A DNA stretch of 64,000 nt from Pseudoflavonifractor sp902362925 (GCA_902362925.1 CABIYL010000001.1), one strand, 5' to 3'. Shown: positions 17,769 through 26,133, counted from the first letter of the stretch. Notes: generated by a model from the letters alone, not told the origin. Numbers and translations are program-made.

Positions 17769-17802
17769 GACGGAGCGTTCAGGGATGCGCTGAAATTTTT
17801 TC
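17769..17802 (-). promoter_or_regulatory. Shared TCCCTGAA motif before the PIN-kinase gene
   Basis: On the minus strand AAATTT is followed after seven bases by TCCCTGAACGCTCCGTC, about 20-50 bases before the kinase ATG. The same layout (AAATTT, spacer, TCCCTGAA) precedes the 126-residue gene at 19914 and the vWA gene at 19422. No good SigA -35/-10 pair was found here. It may be a promoter for the sigma-like protein of the cas operon or an operator. Confidence 0.5.
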
Positions 17803-17846
17803 AGGGCTGTCTCCCTGTGTTACATTCTCTGCCCGGAATCCGGCCC

Positions 17847-18066
17847 ATTCAGAGCTCACAGCGTATTTTGTGCGAACCTCTGAAAATGGGGAAGAAATCA
17901 GTGCCTGCACGCAGGGGGTTCGCACAGGAGCAGGCACAAAAATCAGCTCCGTATTTTGTGGAGTATGCTCACTTCCCCTTGTAATATGGTAAAAATTGTG
18001 TTATGATAAAACATACGGGTTGTATAGCATCGCTAAAAAATTTCAACCGGGTTGTACGCTTTTGCC
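17847..18066 (+). promoter_or_regulatory. Leader of CRISPR array 1 (copy of the array 2 leader)
   Basis: About 220 bases that match 30993-31213 at roughly nine positions in ten by eye. It contains a SigA-type promoter reading into the array: TTGTAA (17979-17984), 17-bp spacer, TATGAT (18002-18007). It has the inverted repeat GTGCGAACC...GGTTCGCAC and a palindrome-like AACCGGGTTGT just before the first repeat that echoes the repeat's ACAACCC. It lies divergently upstream of the PIN-kinase gene. Confidence 0.8.
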
Positions 18067-18660
18067 GATACAACCCGCTCCCCTCACGGGGTCTGCAACA
18101 GCCATTGCCATCTTTGCTTCCAGTGAGGTAGAGATACAACCCGCTCCCCTCACGGGGGCTGTAACGAGCTACTGAGAGTAAGAGAATTGGAAAGAACTAG
18201 GGATACAACCCGCGCCCCTCACGGGGGCTGTAACTAACAACAGTAACGTTATCCTTTTTTGCCTCTTCAAGATACAACCCGCCCCCCTTGCGTGGCCTGA
18301 AACATGGCCTTGTAAAGCGTCCAGAGCATCCCCCATATGTAACCCTTTCCCCTCACGGGGACCAAAACAACAATATTTCAGTTCCTCCTTTACAAATTAA
18401 ACAGTAAGATGCAACTTGCCCCCTCACGGGGTCTGAAACTCCTGCCTGTAGCCATAATCGACATACACAAGATAGGATACATCCCTTTCCTCTCACGGGG
18501 TCTGAAACATAAAATAGCCAAGAATGATCTGATCATCTTGCTTCGCTAAGAATCGATGCAACTTTTTCCCCTCGCGGGGACTGAAGCTTTTGAATTCCTC
18601 CAAAGAAAACGCAGTATAGTGGATACGGCGTAACTTTTCCCCTCACGGGGCCAGGTGAAG
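18067..18660 (+). CRISPR. CRISPR array 1, 9 repeats, decaying
   Basis: Nine 32-33-nt repeats begin at about 18067, 18133, 18202, 18271, 18336, 18408, 18476, 18555 and 18627. Eight spacers of about 33-39 nt separate them. Repeats start GATACAACCC, contain CCCCTCACGGGG (stem) and end near GAAAC. From the fourth onward they carry many substitutions (for example TATGTAACCCTTTCC), and the last is barely recognisable. Transcription is from the leader on the left. The array lies between the vWA and PIN-kinase genes, and its decay suggests it no longer gains spacers. Confidence 0.88.
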
Positions 18661-18661
18661 C

Positions 18662-18705
18662 AAAAAATCCCCGGTACCACGGAATATTCCGCGATACCGG
18701 GGATT
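18662..18705 (-). terminator. Terminator of the vWA gene
   Basis: AATCCCCGGTA and TACCGGGGATT pair around an inner CGGAATATTCCG hairpin. The minus-strand side ends in a run of six T, just after the vWA stop and against the last repeat of array 1. Confidence 0.8.
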
Positions 18706-18717
18706 CTTTTATTTTGC

Positions 18718-19422
18718 TCAGAGGGCGTCCTCCGGCCAGGGCTGGGCTGCCAGTGCCTGGAGTTCGGCCAGATCCGGCTCCGGCTCGGCGCCGGGGATGG
18801 AGTCCGACACAACGGAGACGCTCCGGCTCAGCCAGGCGAAGAACTCCCGGAACTGCAGGCCCTGGAGCCTCACCGCCTTCCGGCCGCTGATACGCCTCAG
18901 CTGTTCCATGTCAGCGCCCTCGCCTATGCCCACGGCTACCACCGTCAGCCGCCGTGCCTCCACCATCTGGCAGATGCGCTGGGCAGCTTCCCGCAGCACC
19001 TTGGGGTCGCCGTTGGGACAGCCGTCGCTCATTACCACCAGGATGGGCTGGTAGTAGTCCACACCGGCAGCTTTATACCGCTCCTTGCGCTGCTCCAGCA
19101 GGTCCAGCGCCATGGTCAGCCCCTCTCCCATGTAGGTGAGACCGTTGGCCTCCAGCGGCTCCACCTGTATCTGGTCCGCTGTGGCGAAGTCGGCCACGCA
19201 CTGAGCGCTGCTGCCGAAGGTCACCACCGCCGTCTCCGCGCTGGTACAGGTCAGCTCGTCCTTCTGCAGCTCGTCCAGAAACTGCCGTAAACCGGCGTTG
19301 AGTTCCTCAATGGGCTGTCCGTACATGGAGCTGCTCACATCCAGGCAGAGTCCCACCGGGACACGGGGTGTGGGGTTGTCCACCAGCTCCCGCAGGCCTG
19401 CCAGCATCGTGTTATAATCCAT
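18718..19422 (-). CDS. TerY-like von Willebrand factor A protein
   Basis: A 234-residue vWA-domain protein. The MIDAS metal site is complete: LDVSSSMYG (Asp28, Ser30, Ser32), Thr96 in GLTYMGEG and Asp133 in VVMSDGCPNGD. Length and motifs fit TerY, the vWA partner in TerY-P triads with PP2C and kinase proteins. It probably recruits client proteins to the kinase-phosphatase pair through metal-dependent binding. It is its own transcription unit, with the TCCCTGAA motif upstream and a terminator downstream. Array 1 separates it from the kinase gene. Confidence 0.85.
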   Translation of the reverse strand: MDYNTMLAGLRELVDNPTPRVPVGLCLDVSSSMYGQPIEELNAGLRQFLDELQKDELTCTSAETAVVTFGSSAQCVADFATADQIQVEPLEANGLTYMGEGLTMALDLLEQRKERYKAAGVDYYQPILVVMSDGCPNGDPKVLREAAQRICQMVEARRLTVVAVGIGEGADMEQLRRISGRKAVRLQGLQFREFFAWLSRSVSVVSDSIPGAEPEPDLAELQALAAQPWPEDAL

Positions 19423-19494
19423 CGTTTTCCTCTCTTTCCGGGCGTTTGCCCTGTCTGTATCTGACTGCTTCCGTCTGTTACTCCGTCCCTGTCC

Positions 19495-19526
19495 GTGTCA
19501 ATTCAGGGATGGAGTAAATTTTTTAT
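19495..19526 (-). promoter_or_regulatory. Shared TCCCTGAA motif before the vWA gene
   Basis: Minus strand: AAAAAATTT, six bases, then TCCCTGAATTGACAC, about 80 bases before the vWA ATG. The TTGACA here could be a SigA -35 box, but I see no matching -10 box. Confidence 0.45.
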
Positions 19527-19533
19527 GGGATGC

Positions 19534-19914
19534 TCAGGCTCCAACTGCGTGCCGGGAGAGCATCCGGGTCTCCAGCTCCACCCGGCAGATCTGCTGCCAG
19601 CCTCCGTGGACAAACCGGAACTCCGGCTCCTGCTGTCCGTCCGGCAAGGTGCGCATGGTGCCGGTGGCCACCCGGTGGGCTACCGCCTGAAGCAAGGGAC
19701 GCTCCCCGCAGTGAGGCCAGAGCAGGGCCAGCAGCTGGATGGGCAGCACCGCCGCCACCGCATCGGACTGCGCCACCAGCGGGAGAAGCTCCTCCACCTC
19801 CCGCACAGTATCCGTCCAGGGAATCAGGGTGACGCTGTCCTGCAGCACGGCTTCCAGATCCTCCAGCTGCTCGGGAGTCATCCGGTGCCGGGAAATCCAT
19901 AGGACCTGTTTCAT
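19534..19914 (-). CDS. 126-residue protein of unknown function, CRISPR accessory candidate
   Basis: Not recognised with confidence. The protein starts MKQVLWISRHRMTPEQLEDL and alternates strand- and helix-like segments (VTLIPWT, AVAAVLPIQLLALL), suggesting a small alpha/beta Rossmann-like fold. The second half holds FRFVHGGWQQICRVEL. It sits between the vWA gene and cas6, is separated from cas6 by a terminator, and has the TCCCTGAA motif about 45 bases upstream. A CRISPR ancillary role (a ring-nuclease-like or sensor protein, for example) is possible but untested. Confidence 0.6.
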   Translation of the reverse strand: MKQVLWISRHRMTPEQLEDLEAVLQDSVTLIPWTDTVREVEELLPLVAQSDAVAAVLPIQLLALLWPHCGERPLLQAVAHRVATGTMRTLPDGQQEPEFRFVHGGWQQICRVELETRMLSRHAVGA

Positions 19915-19951
19915 CGTATATCACTCCTTCCGCTTCATACTCCGCCGGAAG

Positions 19952-19982
19952 GACGGTGCATTCAGGGAAGGGCAAAAATTTC
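19952..19982 (-). promoter_or_regulatory. Shared TCCCTGAA motif before the 126-residue gene
   Basis: Minus strand: AAATTTTTGCCCTTCCCTGAA followed by TGCACCGTC. The spacing AAATTT-19 nt-CCGTC is identical to that before the PIN-kinase gene. Confidence 0.5.
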
Positions 19983-19996
19983 TGCCCTTCCGGAGA

Positions 19997-20040
19997 CAAA
20001 AAAACACCACAGCAGACCCATACGGTCTGTTGTGGTGTTT
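19997..20040 (-). terminator. Terminator of the cas operon
   Basis: AAACACCACAGCAGACC and GGTCTGTTGTGGTGTTT form a 17-bp stem with one mismatch. A run of seven T follows on the minus strand, four bases past the cas6 stop. Confidence 0.85.
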
Positions 20041-20043
20041 CTC

Positions 20044-20769
20044 TTATTCCAGAACGCCGCCCATTCCCAGGGTGGTCTTAATCCCTACACCGGAGAAGGA
20101 AGCAAACGTGAGCAGCCCGTGGGCCAGCTGAGCCGTGAAGCCGGAGTGCCTGTTTTCCAGGGTCATGGTACCGACCGCGCCGGGGATGACCTGGCCCTTC
20201 AGGCTATACCCGCAGTCCCGCAGCTGCAGCCCGCAGCAGCGCAGATCCCTGGCCAGCATGGCCGTTCCCTCTCCGTCCTCATCTTCAATGGGGCACTGGG
20301 GGATGCACACATTCCAGCGCCGGATCAGGCTCTGCATGATCCGCTCCGGCGTGGGGAGCACGTCGTAGGCTTTCCGGCTCTTGAAGGCGGTGGGCGTCAC
20401 GAAGCGAAGCTGACGTCTTGCGGGATAGGGCCGGGAGAGAAGCTCCTCCACTGCGGAGATGCGGAGCACACGGCGCTGCTGTAGACGAAGTGTGGCGTGC
20501 CCCCTGCGCAGGGTACAGCAGTCTATCTCCTCCAGGATGGGAGCGAAGATTTCCTCCGCCTCCTCACCCAACAGGCTGACCTGCCAGACCAGCCGCCCAT
20601 CCCCCACACACCGGACAAACTGGCTGACCCCGGTGCGCTCCCCGTCGTGCTGGCGGACGCCCACGGAAGCGGGAAGCCGTTCCAGAAGTGAGGCGTAGAG
20701 AGGATAGGCCCACTCCTGCCTCGGTGTGGGGCAGTCCGTTTGAAAGGTCAGGGTATACTGGCTCAGCAC
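20044..20769 (-). CDS. cas6: Cas6 CRISPR RNA endoribonuclease
   Basis: Cuts the repeat RNA to make crRNAs. The 241-residue RAMP protein has the Cas6 C-terminal glycine-rich loop GVGIKTTLGMGG (residues about 226-237) and the mid-protein LRFVTPTAFKS typical of Cas6. The repeats it should cut have a CCCC/GGGG stem. Last gene of the cas operon, overlapping the sigma-like gene start by 7 bases and followed by a terminator. Confidence 0.88.
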   Translation of the reverse strand: MLSQYTLTFQTDCPTPRQEWAYPLYASLLERLPASVGVRQHDGERTGVSQFVRCVGDGRLVWQVSLLGEEAEEIFAPILEEIDCCTLRRGHATLRLQQRRVLRISAVEELLSRPYPARRQLRFVTPTAFKSRKAYDVLPTPERIMQSLIRRWNVCIPQCPIEDEDGEGTAMLARDLRCCGLQLRDCGYSLKGQVIPGAVGTMTLENRHSGFTAQLAHGLLTFASFSGVGIKTTLGMGGVLE

Positions 20770-21620
20770 AGGTATCCCTCCAGCAACTCCTTATAGGCGG
20801 TACGCTGGTTGCTCAGCGTGGAAGCTCCTATTTTGGTGCCCTCCTGCGCTTCGAAATAGACGCAGTAGACATCGTTGGGCAGGGGATGTCCCGGGTCTGT
20901 CATGGGACGGCCCGGAACCAGCTGCCCATAGGGTTTGCTTTGGCTGCCCCGCAGCTGTGCCACGGTACGGCAGTTCCGCGCCTGGAAAAAGTCCAGAAAG
21001 GCCAGCTGCAGCACCTGGAACAGGTCCCGTTCCCGCTCCTCCAGGGAGGAAATCCCCTCCTGATTCTGAGCGATATCCGCCACGCTGTCGGTGAAAAACA
21101 TCCGGAAATAGTTGAGCCGCTGGGGGTTGTTGGCCCGCCCCCGCAGCTCCTGGGGCAGCCGGAGCATCAGGGTGATCAGCTCCACCATGGTGGAATTGAG
21201 CATCACGCCCGTGTCGGCTCCGCCCTCTTCCTTCCGCCGGACCACCTCTATCAGCTTGCCCTCCCCCTCTTCGCCCACTTTTTTATGGAGGGATGTGTGC
21301 CGCTCTTTGTACTTCACCTGCTTGCCGGAGACCTTGTCCTCTTTCCGGACATACCGCCCATCCATGTCCTTCCGTTCCACCGCATCCATGCGTTTGGGCA
21401 AGCGGAAGTTGCAAAAATCATAGAGGGAGCCCTCCTGGGCGTCAAACTTTTCCCAATCCTTTTCATACAGGGTGCCCACGGCATCCGTCTGCTTGGGGAA
21501 CAGCTGCAAGATGAGCAAAAAGATCTCTGTTTCCAGGTTCTTGCGTTCAGCCTGGGTCCCGGTGGCCCTGCACTGCATCCACTGCCTGCCCAGCTGATCC
21601 AGTCTCTCTCTGTTGTCCAC
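20763..21620 (-). CDS. Sigma-factor-like protein in the cas operon
   Basis: A 285-residue protein. Residues about 28-85 resemble sigma-70 region 2: LYEKDWEKFDAQEGSLYDFC then RLPKRMDAVERKD, the E-x-W-x-K-FD...GS...F...R-L pattern of ECF-type factors. The C-terminal part (VYCVYFEAQEGTKIGASTLSNQ, about 250-271) could be a helix-turn-helix like region 4. The middle, with ELITLMLRLPQELRG, is helical. A type III-linked sigma factor is known (CalpS of the CalpL/CalpT/CalpS system), but no protease or anti-sigma gene is seen here. The assignment is by eye. Its targets may be the units with the TCCCTGAA motif. Confidence 0.5.
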   Translation of the reverse strand: MDNRERLDQLGRQWMQCRATGTQAERKNLETEIFLLILQLFPKQTDAVGTLYEKDWEKFDAQEGSLYDFCNFRLPKRMDAVERKDMDGRYVRKEDKVSGKQVKYKERHTSLHKKVGEEGEGKLIEVVRRKEEGGADTGVMLNSTMVELITLMLRLPQELRGRANNPQRLNYFRMFFTDSVADIAQNQEGISSLEERERDLFQVLQLAFLDFFQARNCRTVAQLRGSQSKPYGQLVPGRPMTDPGHPLPNDVYCVYFEAQEGTKIGASTLSNQRTAYKELLEGYLC

Positions 21621-21632
21621 AGGCTCACCCCC

Positions 21633-22256
21633 TTACAGGGCCAGCAGGGCGTCCAGCACACCGCTGGGATTCTCCACACCCTGGTCCGCCAGCAGACGGA
21701 CAATCTCGTCCAAACGCAGCAGAGCGGTCTCATCGTGGACAAGGCTGTCCTTTGCCTCGCTGGCGCTGTTCCGGATGATCTGCCCGTAGACGATGCAGCA
21801 GATGCTGGCGTTTTTCTTCACCCGGTAGGCATACTGGATGGACATGCGCACCACCTCGGACAGCGGCTTGGTCCCGTAGGTCAGGCAGCCGAACAGCTCG
21901 TCGCCATCCGCGAAGCAGTCGATCAGCTGGCGGAAGGTGGCCACATGGGTGGTGACCGCCTCGTCCTCCGGGACATCAATGACCACAATGTCCGGGTACG
22001 GAATGCCCCTCTTCCGGCACAGCTCCGCTGTCTCCTGCTCCAGGATGCCGAAATTGCGTCTGGCATTCTCCGAATCCGTGCGTATCGCAATGATCTGGCT
22101 GTGCTCTCCGGGGTTCACATACCCCTGGAAGGCGGTCAGAATGGGAAAGCTGACCGTCTCCTCCATGTCCAGGCGCGGATTGCCCACAGCCTTGTAGTGC
22201 TTCCGCTCCAATTTTCCCTGTGCCTGGAGCGGGATGGCAGTGACAAACTTTTTCAA
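21633..22256 (-). CDS. CARF-like CRISPR-associated protein (TM1812-like), no effector domain
   Basis: A 207-residue protein starting MKKFVTAIPLQAQG. Its Rossmann-like pattern has ELFGCLTYGTKPLSEVVRMS (residues about 119-138), which resembles the conserved loop of TM1812/Csx2-type CARF proteins, and a preceding QIIAIRTDSENARRNF. No HEPN, PIN or nuclease motif follows. It could be a cyclic-oligoadenylate sensor, a ring nuclease, or a binding partner for the sigma-like protein encoded 12 bases downstream. Family call is from pattern memory, not a search. Confidence 0.55.
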   Translation of the reverse strand: MKKFVTAIPLQAQGKLERKHYKAVGNPRLDMEETVSFPILTAFQGYVNPGEHSQIIAIRTDSENARRNFGILEQETAELCRKRGIPYPDIVVIDVPEDEAVTTHVATFRQLIDCFADGDELFGCLTYGTKPLSEVVRMSIQYAYRVKKNASICCIVYGQIIRNSASEAKDSLVHDETALLRLDEIVRLLADQGVENPSGVLDALLAL

Positions 22257-22271
22257 GACGAAACACCCCTT

Positions 22272-23912
22272 TTACTGATACAGCTCCTGCTCCAGCCGCT
22301 CAACCGCCTGAATGAGCAGTCTTCCGGCCTCGGCGCTCCCTACCTCCTCGGGGTCCGGATATTGATACTCCACAAGATCTTCCAGTATCTGCTTTTGATC
22401 TGCGGTGCTGGAATCGTTGGCATGGTTGGCCATGTTGCGGAGCGTGCGGATGTAGAGATAGTCGGCCAAAATATGCTGCAGCCGCTTGACCGGGATGCTG
22501 GCATCATATCCGAACAGCGGCATCAGCTCGCCCAACTGGTCAATGGTCTTGACAAAGCCCATCTTCTTCCCGTGGTAGGGGATAAAATCCCACTCCGGCC
22601 GCTCCAGCAGTTTGGCCCGCTTTTTCTCCGGGCAGCGGTACAGGGAGGCCAGAAAGCGCTCCGCTGTTTCCAGCTGCTCGCTCTCCATCCACTCCTGCAT
22701 GGTGCTCAGATAGCGGCGATTCTTTGGGAGCTGCTCCACCCAGTCCGGGTCGTAAGGTCCCTCCCCGCTCCGGTCATAGGCCAGGGCGCATACCGCGGCC
22801 AGATTCTCGCAGACATAGTCGGGAAGCGCAGTCTCCCCGATTCCGGTATCCAGCAGGTACAGCAAGTCCCGGCGGTCGTCCTCCGTCCGGAGCGCGTCCA
22901 ACAGCCCCTGGCTGTCAAAGGCTGTCCGGCCACGCTCCTTCTGCTGCGCCAGATGCCTCTGGCTCATCTTCAGCACGCCATCCACAAGCTGACCCGTCTC
23001 ATATGTGGCATAGTTCTTGGTGAGCGCAGGGATGGCCCAGGTGGCGTACACCAGCCCGTTGTCCCCGTAGATCAGCTCCGGAATCAGCTCGTTGTAGATG
23101 GTCAGCGCCTGCTGAAGCATTTCGCTGTCGATACACCAGCGGATGAGCTGCAGGATGTCCACCTTATCGCCGAATTTGCTGCGGAACACCGGCAGCAGCA
23201 CATGCAGCATCGGGTCATTGCTCTCAGCCGCATTCTGCAGCGCAAGCCGGAACCGCTCCATGCCGTCCATCAGTTTCTGGGTGCGGCACAGGTCAATGCA
23301 CTCCTTCAGCTGCTCCACCGAGGAGAGCAGCTCCTCCACGGCCGCATCCGGCTTTTGCCGGGCATAGTAGGCCCGCAGTGTACGCACGCTTCCAAAGGAG
23401 GTCAGCTCCTGCATCCCGCCCACCAGATCGAACATCTGGAGCAGAGAGGTGGCGTCCGCAATCCGGGGCGGATTCAGATTGCTGTATACCGCCTCTGTGA
23501 TCCGGATGCCCCGATAGGTAAAAATCCGGCACAGTAGCGTCAGATACAGGATGATATCTCGTAGGCCGCCGGTAATGTCCAGCAGCAGCTGGTCACCGGG
23601 CTGCAGGCTGGCGGATACCACGGGGAGCACCGTGGCCTCAAAGGACTGCGCCTCATCGTAGGCAATCTTGCGGCATTCCGCGGAGCAGCCGTCCTCCCGC
23701 AGGAGTTGCTCCAGGCGCTGAAATGTGGCGGCGCTTTTCGCCGTGGTAATGCACAGCAGCTCCTCCGTGTCAGGGTGCTTATGGAGCAAATAGCGCAGAG
23801 GCGCGTCGTTGGTCAGCGCTCCGCTCACTGCGGTGCCGTCCGGTGCGGAATAGAGCTGCATGTCCGGCGGCTCCCTGTACTGGCTGAGAAAGACCAGAAT
23901 TTTTTTTGCCAT
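22272..23912 (-). CDS. CARF-HEPN ribonuclease (Csx1/Csm6-like effector)
   Basis: A 546-residue protein. The N-terminal CARF domain begins KKILVFLSQY, with the ligand-loop motif LLLDITGGLRDIILYLTLL (residues 109-127), a variant of the DITHGFR motif of Csx1/TM1812 proteins. A long helical region follows. Near the C-terminus Arg492 and His497 in RNMANH give the HEPN R-x4-H catalytic motif. Such proteins bind cyclic oligoadenylate from Cas10 and then degrade RNA. It fits with the intact Cas10 palm site in the same operon. Confidence 0.78.
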   Translation of the reverse strand: MAKKILVFLSQYREPPDMQLYSAPDGTAVSGALTNDAPLRYLLHKHPDTEELLCITTAKSAATFQRLEQLLREDGCSAECRKIAYDEAQSFEATVLPVVSASLQPGDQLLLDITGGLRDIILYLTLLCRIFTYRGIRITEAVYSNLNPPRIADATSLLQMFDLVGGMQELTSFGSVRTLRAYYARQKPDAAVEELLSSVEQLKECIDLCRTQKLMDGMERFRLALQNAAESNDPMLHVLLPVFRSKFGDKVDILQLIRWCIDSEMLQQALTIYNELIPELIYGDNGLVYATWAIPALTKNYATYETGQLVDGVLKMSQRHLAQQKERGRTAFDSQGLLDALRTEDDRRDLLYLLDTGIGETALPDYVCENLAAVCALAYDRSGEGPYDPDWVEQLPKNRRYLSTMQEWMESEQLETAERFLASLYRCPEKKRAKLLERPEWDFIPYHGKKMGFVKTIDQLGELMPLFGYDASIPVKRLQHILADYLYIRTLRNMANHANDSSTADQKQILEDLVEYQYPDPEEVGSAEAGRLLIQAVERLEQELYQ

Positions 23913-23935
23913 AGCGGCACCTCCTCAACAGAGCG

Positions 23936-25768
23936 TTACAGGCCTTTGTATTTATTTTTCAGAGCCGCACACATGTCCTCCATGCTCGTCGGCTCCGGTT
24001 CCGGCTGGGCCGCGGCAGCCGCGTTTTTCCGCTCTGTCTCCACATCGGGAAGGGCGGAACACATGCTGAAGTCGGACATCGCCATATAGCCGACCGCTTC
24101 CCCGCCGCGAATGGCGCTGCGCAGATAAAAGAAGTCCTGAATTTCCCGGCAGCCCCGGAGAGAAGGCTCCTTCTTGGGCTTCTTCAGATTCAGCGCCGCG
24201 GACACATAGCGGTCATAGGTGCGGATATAGGTCTCCACGGCATCCTCCGGATTGGACGGCTCTCCGGCGGTGCCCGCCAACCCCTCGAGGCAGTAGAGCG
24301 CTTCGGCATCCCATTCCACCAGACGCCGGATGGTTGCCTTTACGCGGCCGAAGCCGTAGGGCTTGCCCATGCCGATCCCGTGGAAACAGCCCGGCTCCAG
24401 ACGGATGCACCAGAGCAGCAGGCCCAGCTCGTCGGGGTGCAGGTTGCGGTAACGGATGACCCCGTGAAATACGCTTCCCTTGTCCAGCGGATACAGCGTT
24501 GTCGCCACCCGCTCATTTCCGTTGGCAGGGGCATCCGCCTTCGCCTCTTCCTTATGCCAGTACAGCTTGTGCCCACGCAGGCGGAAGTCCTCCTGGTTAT
24601 AGTTCTTACCCTCTGCCACATAGGTGGGGTAAAAGCTGGCTTTGGGTCCGCCCAGCACAGTCTTGATTCCGGGCAGAACCTGTCCGGGACCCTCCAGCCG
24701 GAAGTCTCCCACAGAAACTCTGGAGCGGTACGCCTGATTCTTCCCGGCATAGCCCAGCATTGCGTGGGGGTAATCCAGCACCAGCTCACTCTGCTCAGTA
24801 TACTCCCGGTGACGGGGAGGCAGGCCGTGAGAGAGGGGATACCGGCAGCCCACCCGCAGCATCTTGGTCATCCCGAAGTAGGTGTGCCCTTCATAGCGGA
24901 GGAAAAAGACCGGCTTTGCCTCTCCTTCCTTGGGCAGCGCCCAAAATTCCTTTGGCTTCAGCACGTTCTTCCTGTTCTCCCAGTCCGCCTGATAGGACAG
25001 CACATCCGCTTCACTGATCGGAATCGACTCTGCCTGCAAGTCCTCTTCCGGGAAGAGATAGAGCCCGTTGGGAACTCTCCCGACCGGCCTTCCTGTGCAG
25101 AGCATGGTGCCCTGTCTCCACTCGGGGTGAACTTCCTTGGAGATCTCCAGCACGGTCTGGCCGTTCTCCCGATAGAAAACCGGGAAGAATTTTGCAGTCA
25201 AATCTTCGAACTGGGCCACATCCTTGTGTTTTCTGGACACCCGGAGCACGGGAGATACCGTGGGCTGGATATAGTAGGCGCCTGCCTTCCGGTGCAGATA
25301 GCCGCTGCAGACCGCTTCCGGATTGGAGATGTTCTTGCCATTGACCCGCTCCGTCCGGATTTTCATCACGGAGCCCGCATAGTAGTCCTTCAGCGCCTTT
25401 CCAATGCTGTTGCTTCTCCCTGCCACGTTCCGGAAAAAGATCTGATAGTCCTCCATGTCCTCCTTCACACGGATATGCCCAAGCCCCAGAATCTGCATGG
25501 TCTGGCGCAGCACTCCCCGCACGGTAGAGCCGGGGATCTGGTAGGTTCCATCCGCCCCTTTGAAAAAACGGGCAATGTTTCTCTCCCGCCCATCGGACAC
25601 CAGCACAGGGGTCTGAGCCTCCAGCGTCACATGGATCTCGCCGTTCTTCAGCTCTGGGTCCCACACATCGTGGGGTGGAAGCTCATCCGGGCTCTGATAG
25701 CGCACCATGATCCGGTTGGAAAAGGGGACAAAATTGTAAGGCGCATGTGCCTTTTCACCAATTTCCAT
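23936..25768 (-). CDS. TIGR03986-like RAMP protein (Cas7-type subunit)
   Basis: About 610 residues starting MEIGEKAHAPYNFVPFSNRI. The APYNFVP opening, IPGSTVRGVLRQTMQILG (RAMP substrate-loop pattern G-S-x-x-x-G-x-L-R) and the C-terminal GMGKPYGFGRVKATI glycine-rich loop fit the TIGR03986 family of CRISPR RAMPs. It is probably a backbone subunit of the effector that binds crRNA and may cut target RNA. I use the ATG at 25768, two bases past the preceding stop behind GGGAGGGGGATT; a TTG six codons upstream is less likely. Confidence 0.75.
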   Translation of the reverse strand: MEIGEKAHAPYNFVPFSNRIMVRYQSPDELPPHDVWDPELKNGEIHVTLEAQTPVLVSDGRERNIARFFKGADGTYQIPGSTVRGVLRQTMQILGLGHIRVKEDMEDYQIFFRNVAGRSNSIGKALKDYYAGSVMKIRTERVNGKNISNPEAVCSGYLHRKAGAYYIQPTVSPVLRVSRKHKDVAQFEDLTAKFFPVFYRENGQTVLEISKEVHPEWRQGTMLCTGRPVGRVPNGLYLFPEEDLQAESIPISEADVLSYQADWENRKNVLKPKEFWALPKEGEAKPVFFLRYEGHTYFGMTKMLRVGCRYPLSHGLPPRHREYTEQSELVLDYPHAMLGYAGKNQAYRSRVSVGDFRLEGPGQVLPGIKTVLGGPKASFYPTYVAEGKNYNQEDFRLRGHKLYWHKEEAKADAPANGNERVATTLYPLDKGSVFHGVIRYRNLHPDELGLLLWCIRLEPGCFHGIGMGKPYGFGRVKATIRRLVEWDAEALYCLEGLAGTAGEPSNPEDAVETYIRTYDRYVSAALNLKKPKKEPSLRGCREIQDFFYLRSAIRGGEAVGYMAMSDFSMCSALPDVETERKNAAAAAQPEPEPTSMEDMCAALKNKYKGL

Positions 25769-25770
25769 CT

Positions 25771-26133
25771 TCAATCCCCCTCCCAATGACTGAGCCGTGC
25801 GGCGGTAAAAACGGTCTGTCCGTCGCTGTCGTTCCCCAAATGGCGGCAGCAGGTCAGCGAGCGCCCAAAGCGCTCCTCCAGCTCATACCGCTCTTCCAGA
25901 ATGCGGTCTTCCGGCTCCCGGGTCAGTGAGACCGCGCAGAGCGCTTCCTCCGGACGGAACAGCCGGATCTCCCGGTCCCCGTCAAAGAACCGGGCCTCCA
26001 GCAGCGTCTCCGGCGCAGGGGATTGAGCCGGTGTGGGGCCGAGACAGACCTGCTCCCAGGTCCGAATCAGGGCAAAGGGCAGCTGCATCCCCTCTTTCAG
26101 CGCCTGTTCCGCCGTCATCACTTCCCGCTTCAT
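25771..26133 (-). CDS. Small CRISPR subunit, Csx19-like
   Basis: A 120-residue protein (MKREVMTAEQALKEGM) with start at 26133 behind GGGAGA, overlapping the preceding gene's stop by 4 bases. The C-terminal part contains LEERFGRSLTCCRHLGNDSDGQ and AARLSHW. Size, position between two RAMP genes and the late D-GQ-W pattern suggest Csx19, a small accessory of III-D loci, but the match is weak. Confidence 0.45.
   Translation of the reverse strand: MKREVMTAEQALKEGMQLPFALIRTWEQVCLGPTPAQSPAPETLLEARFFDGDREIRLFRPEEALCAVSLTREPEDRILEERYELEERFGRSLTCCRHLGNDSDGQTVFTAARLSHWEGD

Noticed and set aside
15244..17793. 849-codon plus-strand frame antisense to the PIN-kinase gene
   Set aside because: Leu/Gln/Ala/Gly-rich, no motifs, opposite a protein with complete PIN and kinase motifs.
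18060..18660. Array 1 as a separate CRISPR type with its own repeat
   Set aside because: Its first repeats and leader are nearly identical to array 2. Later differences look like point decay, not another repeat family.
20688..23537. 949-codon plus-strand frame antisense to the CARF and sigma-like genes
   Set aside because: No recognisable domain, and it spans several well-supported minus-strand genes and their ribosome-binding sites.
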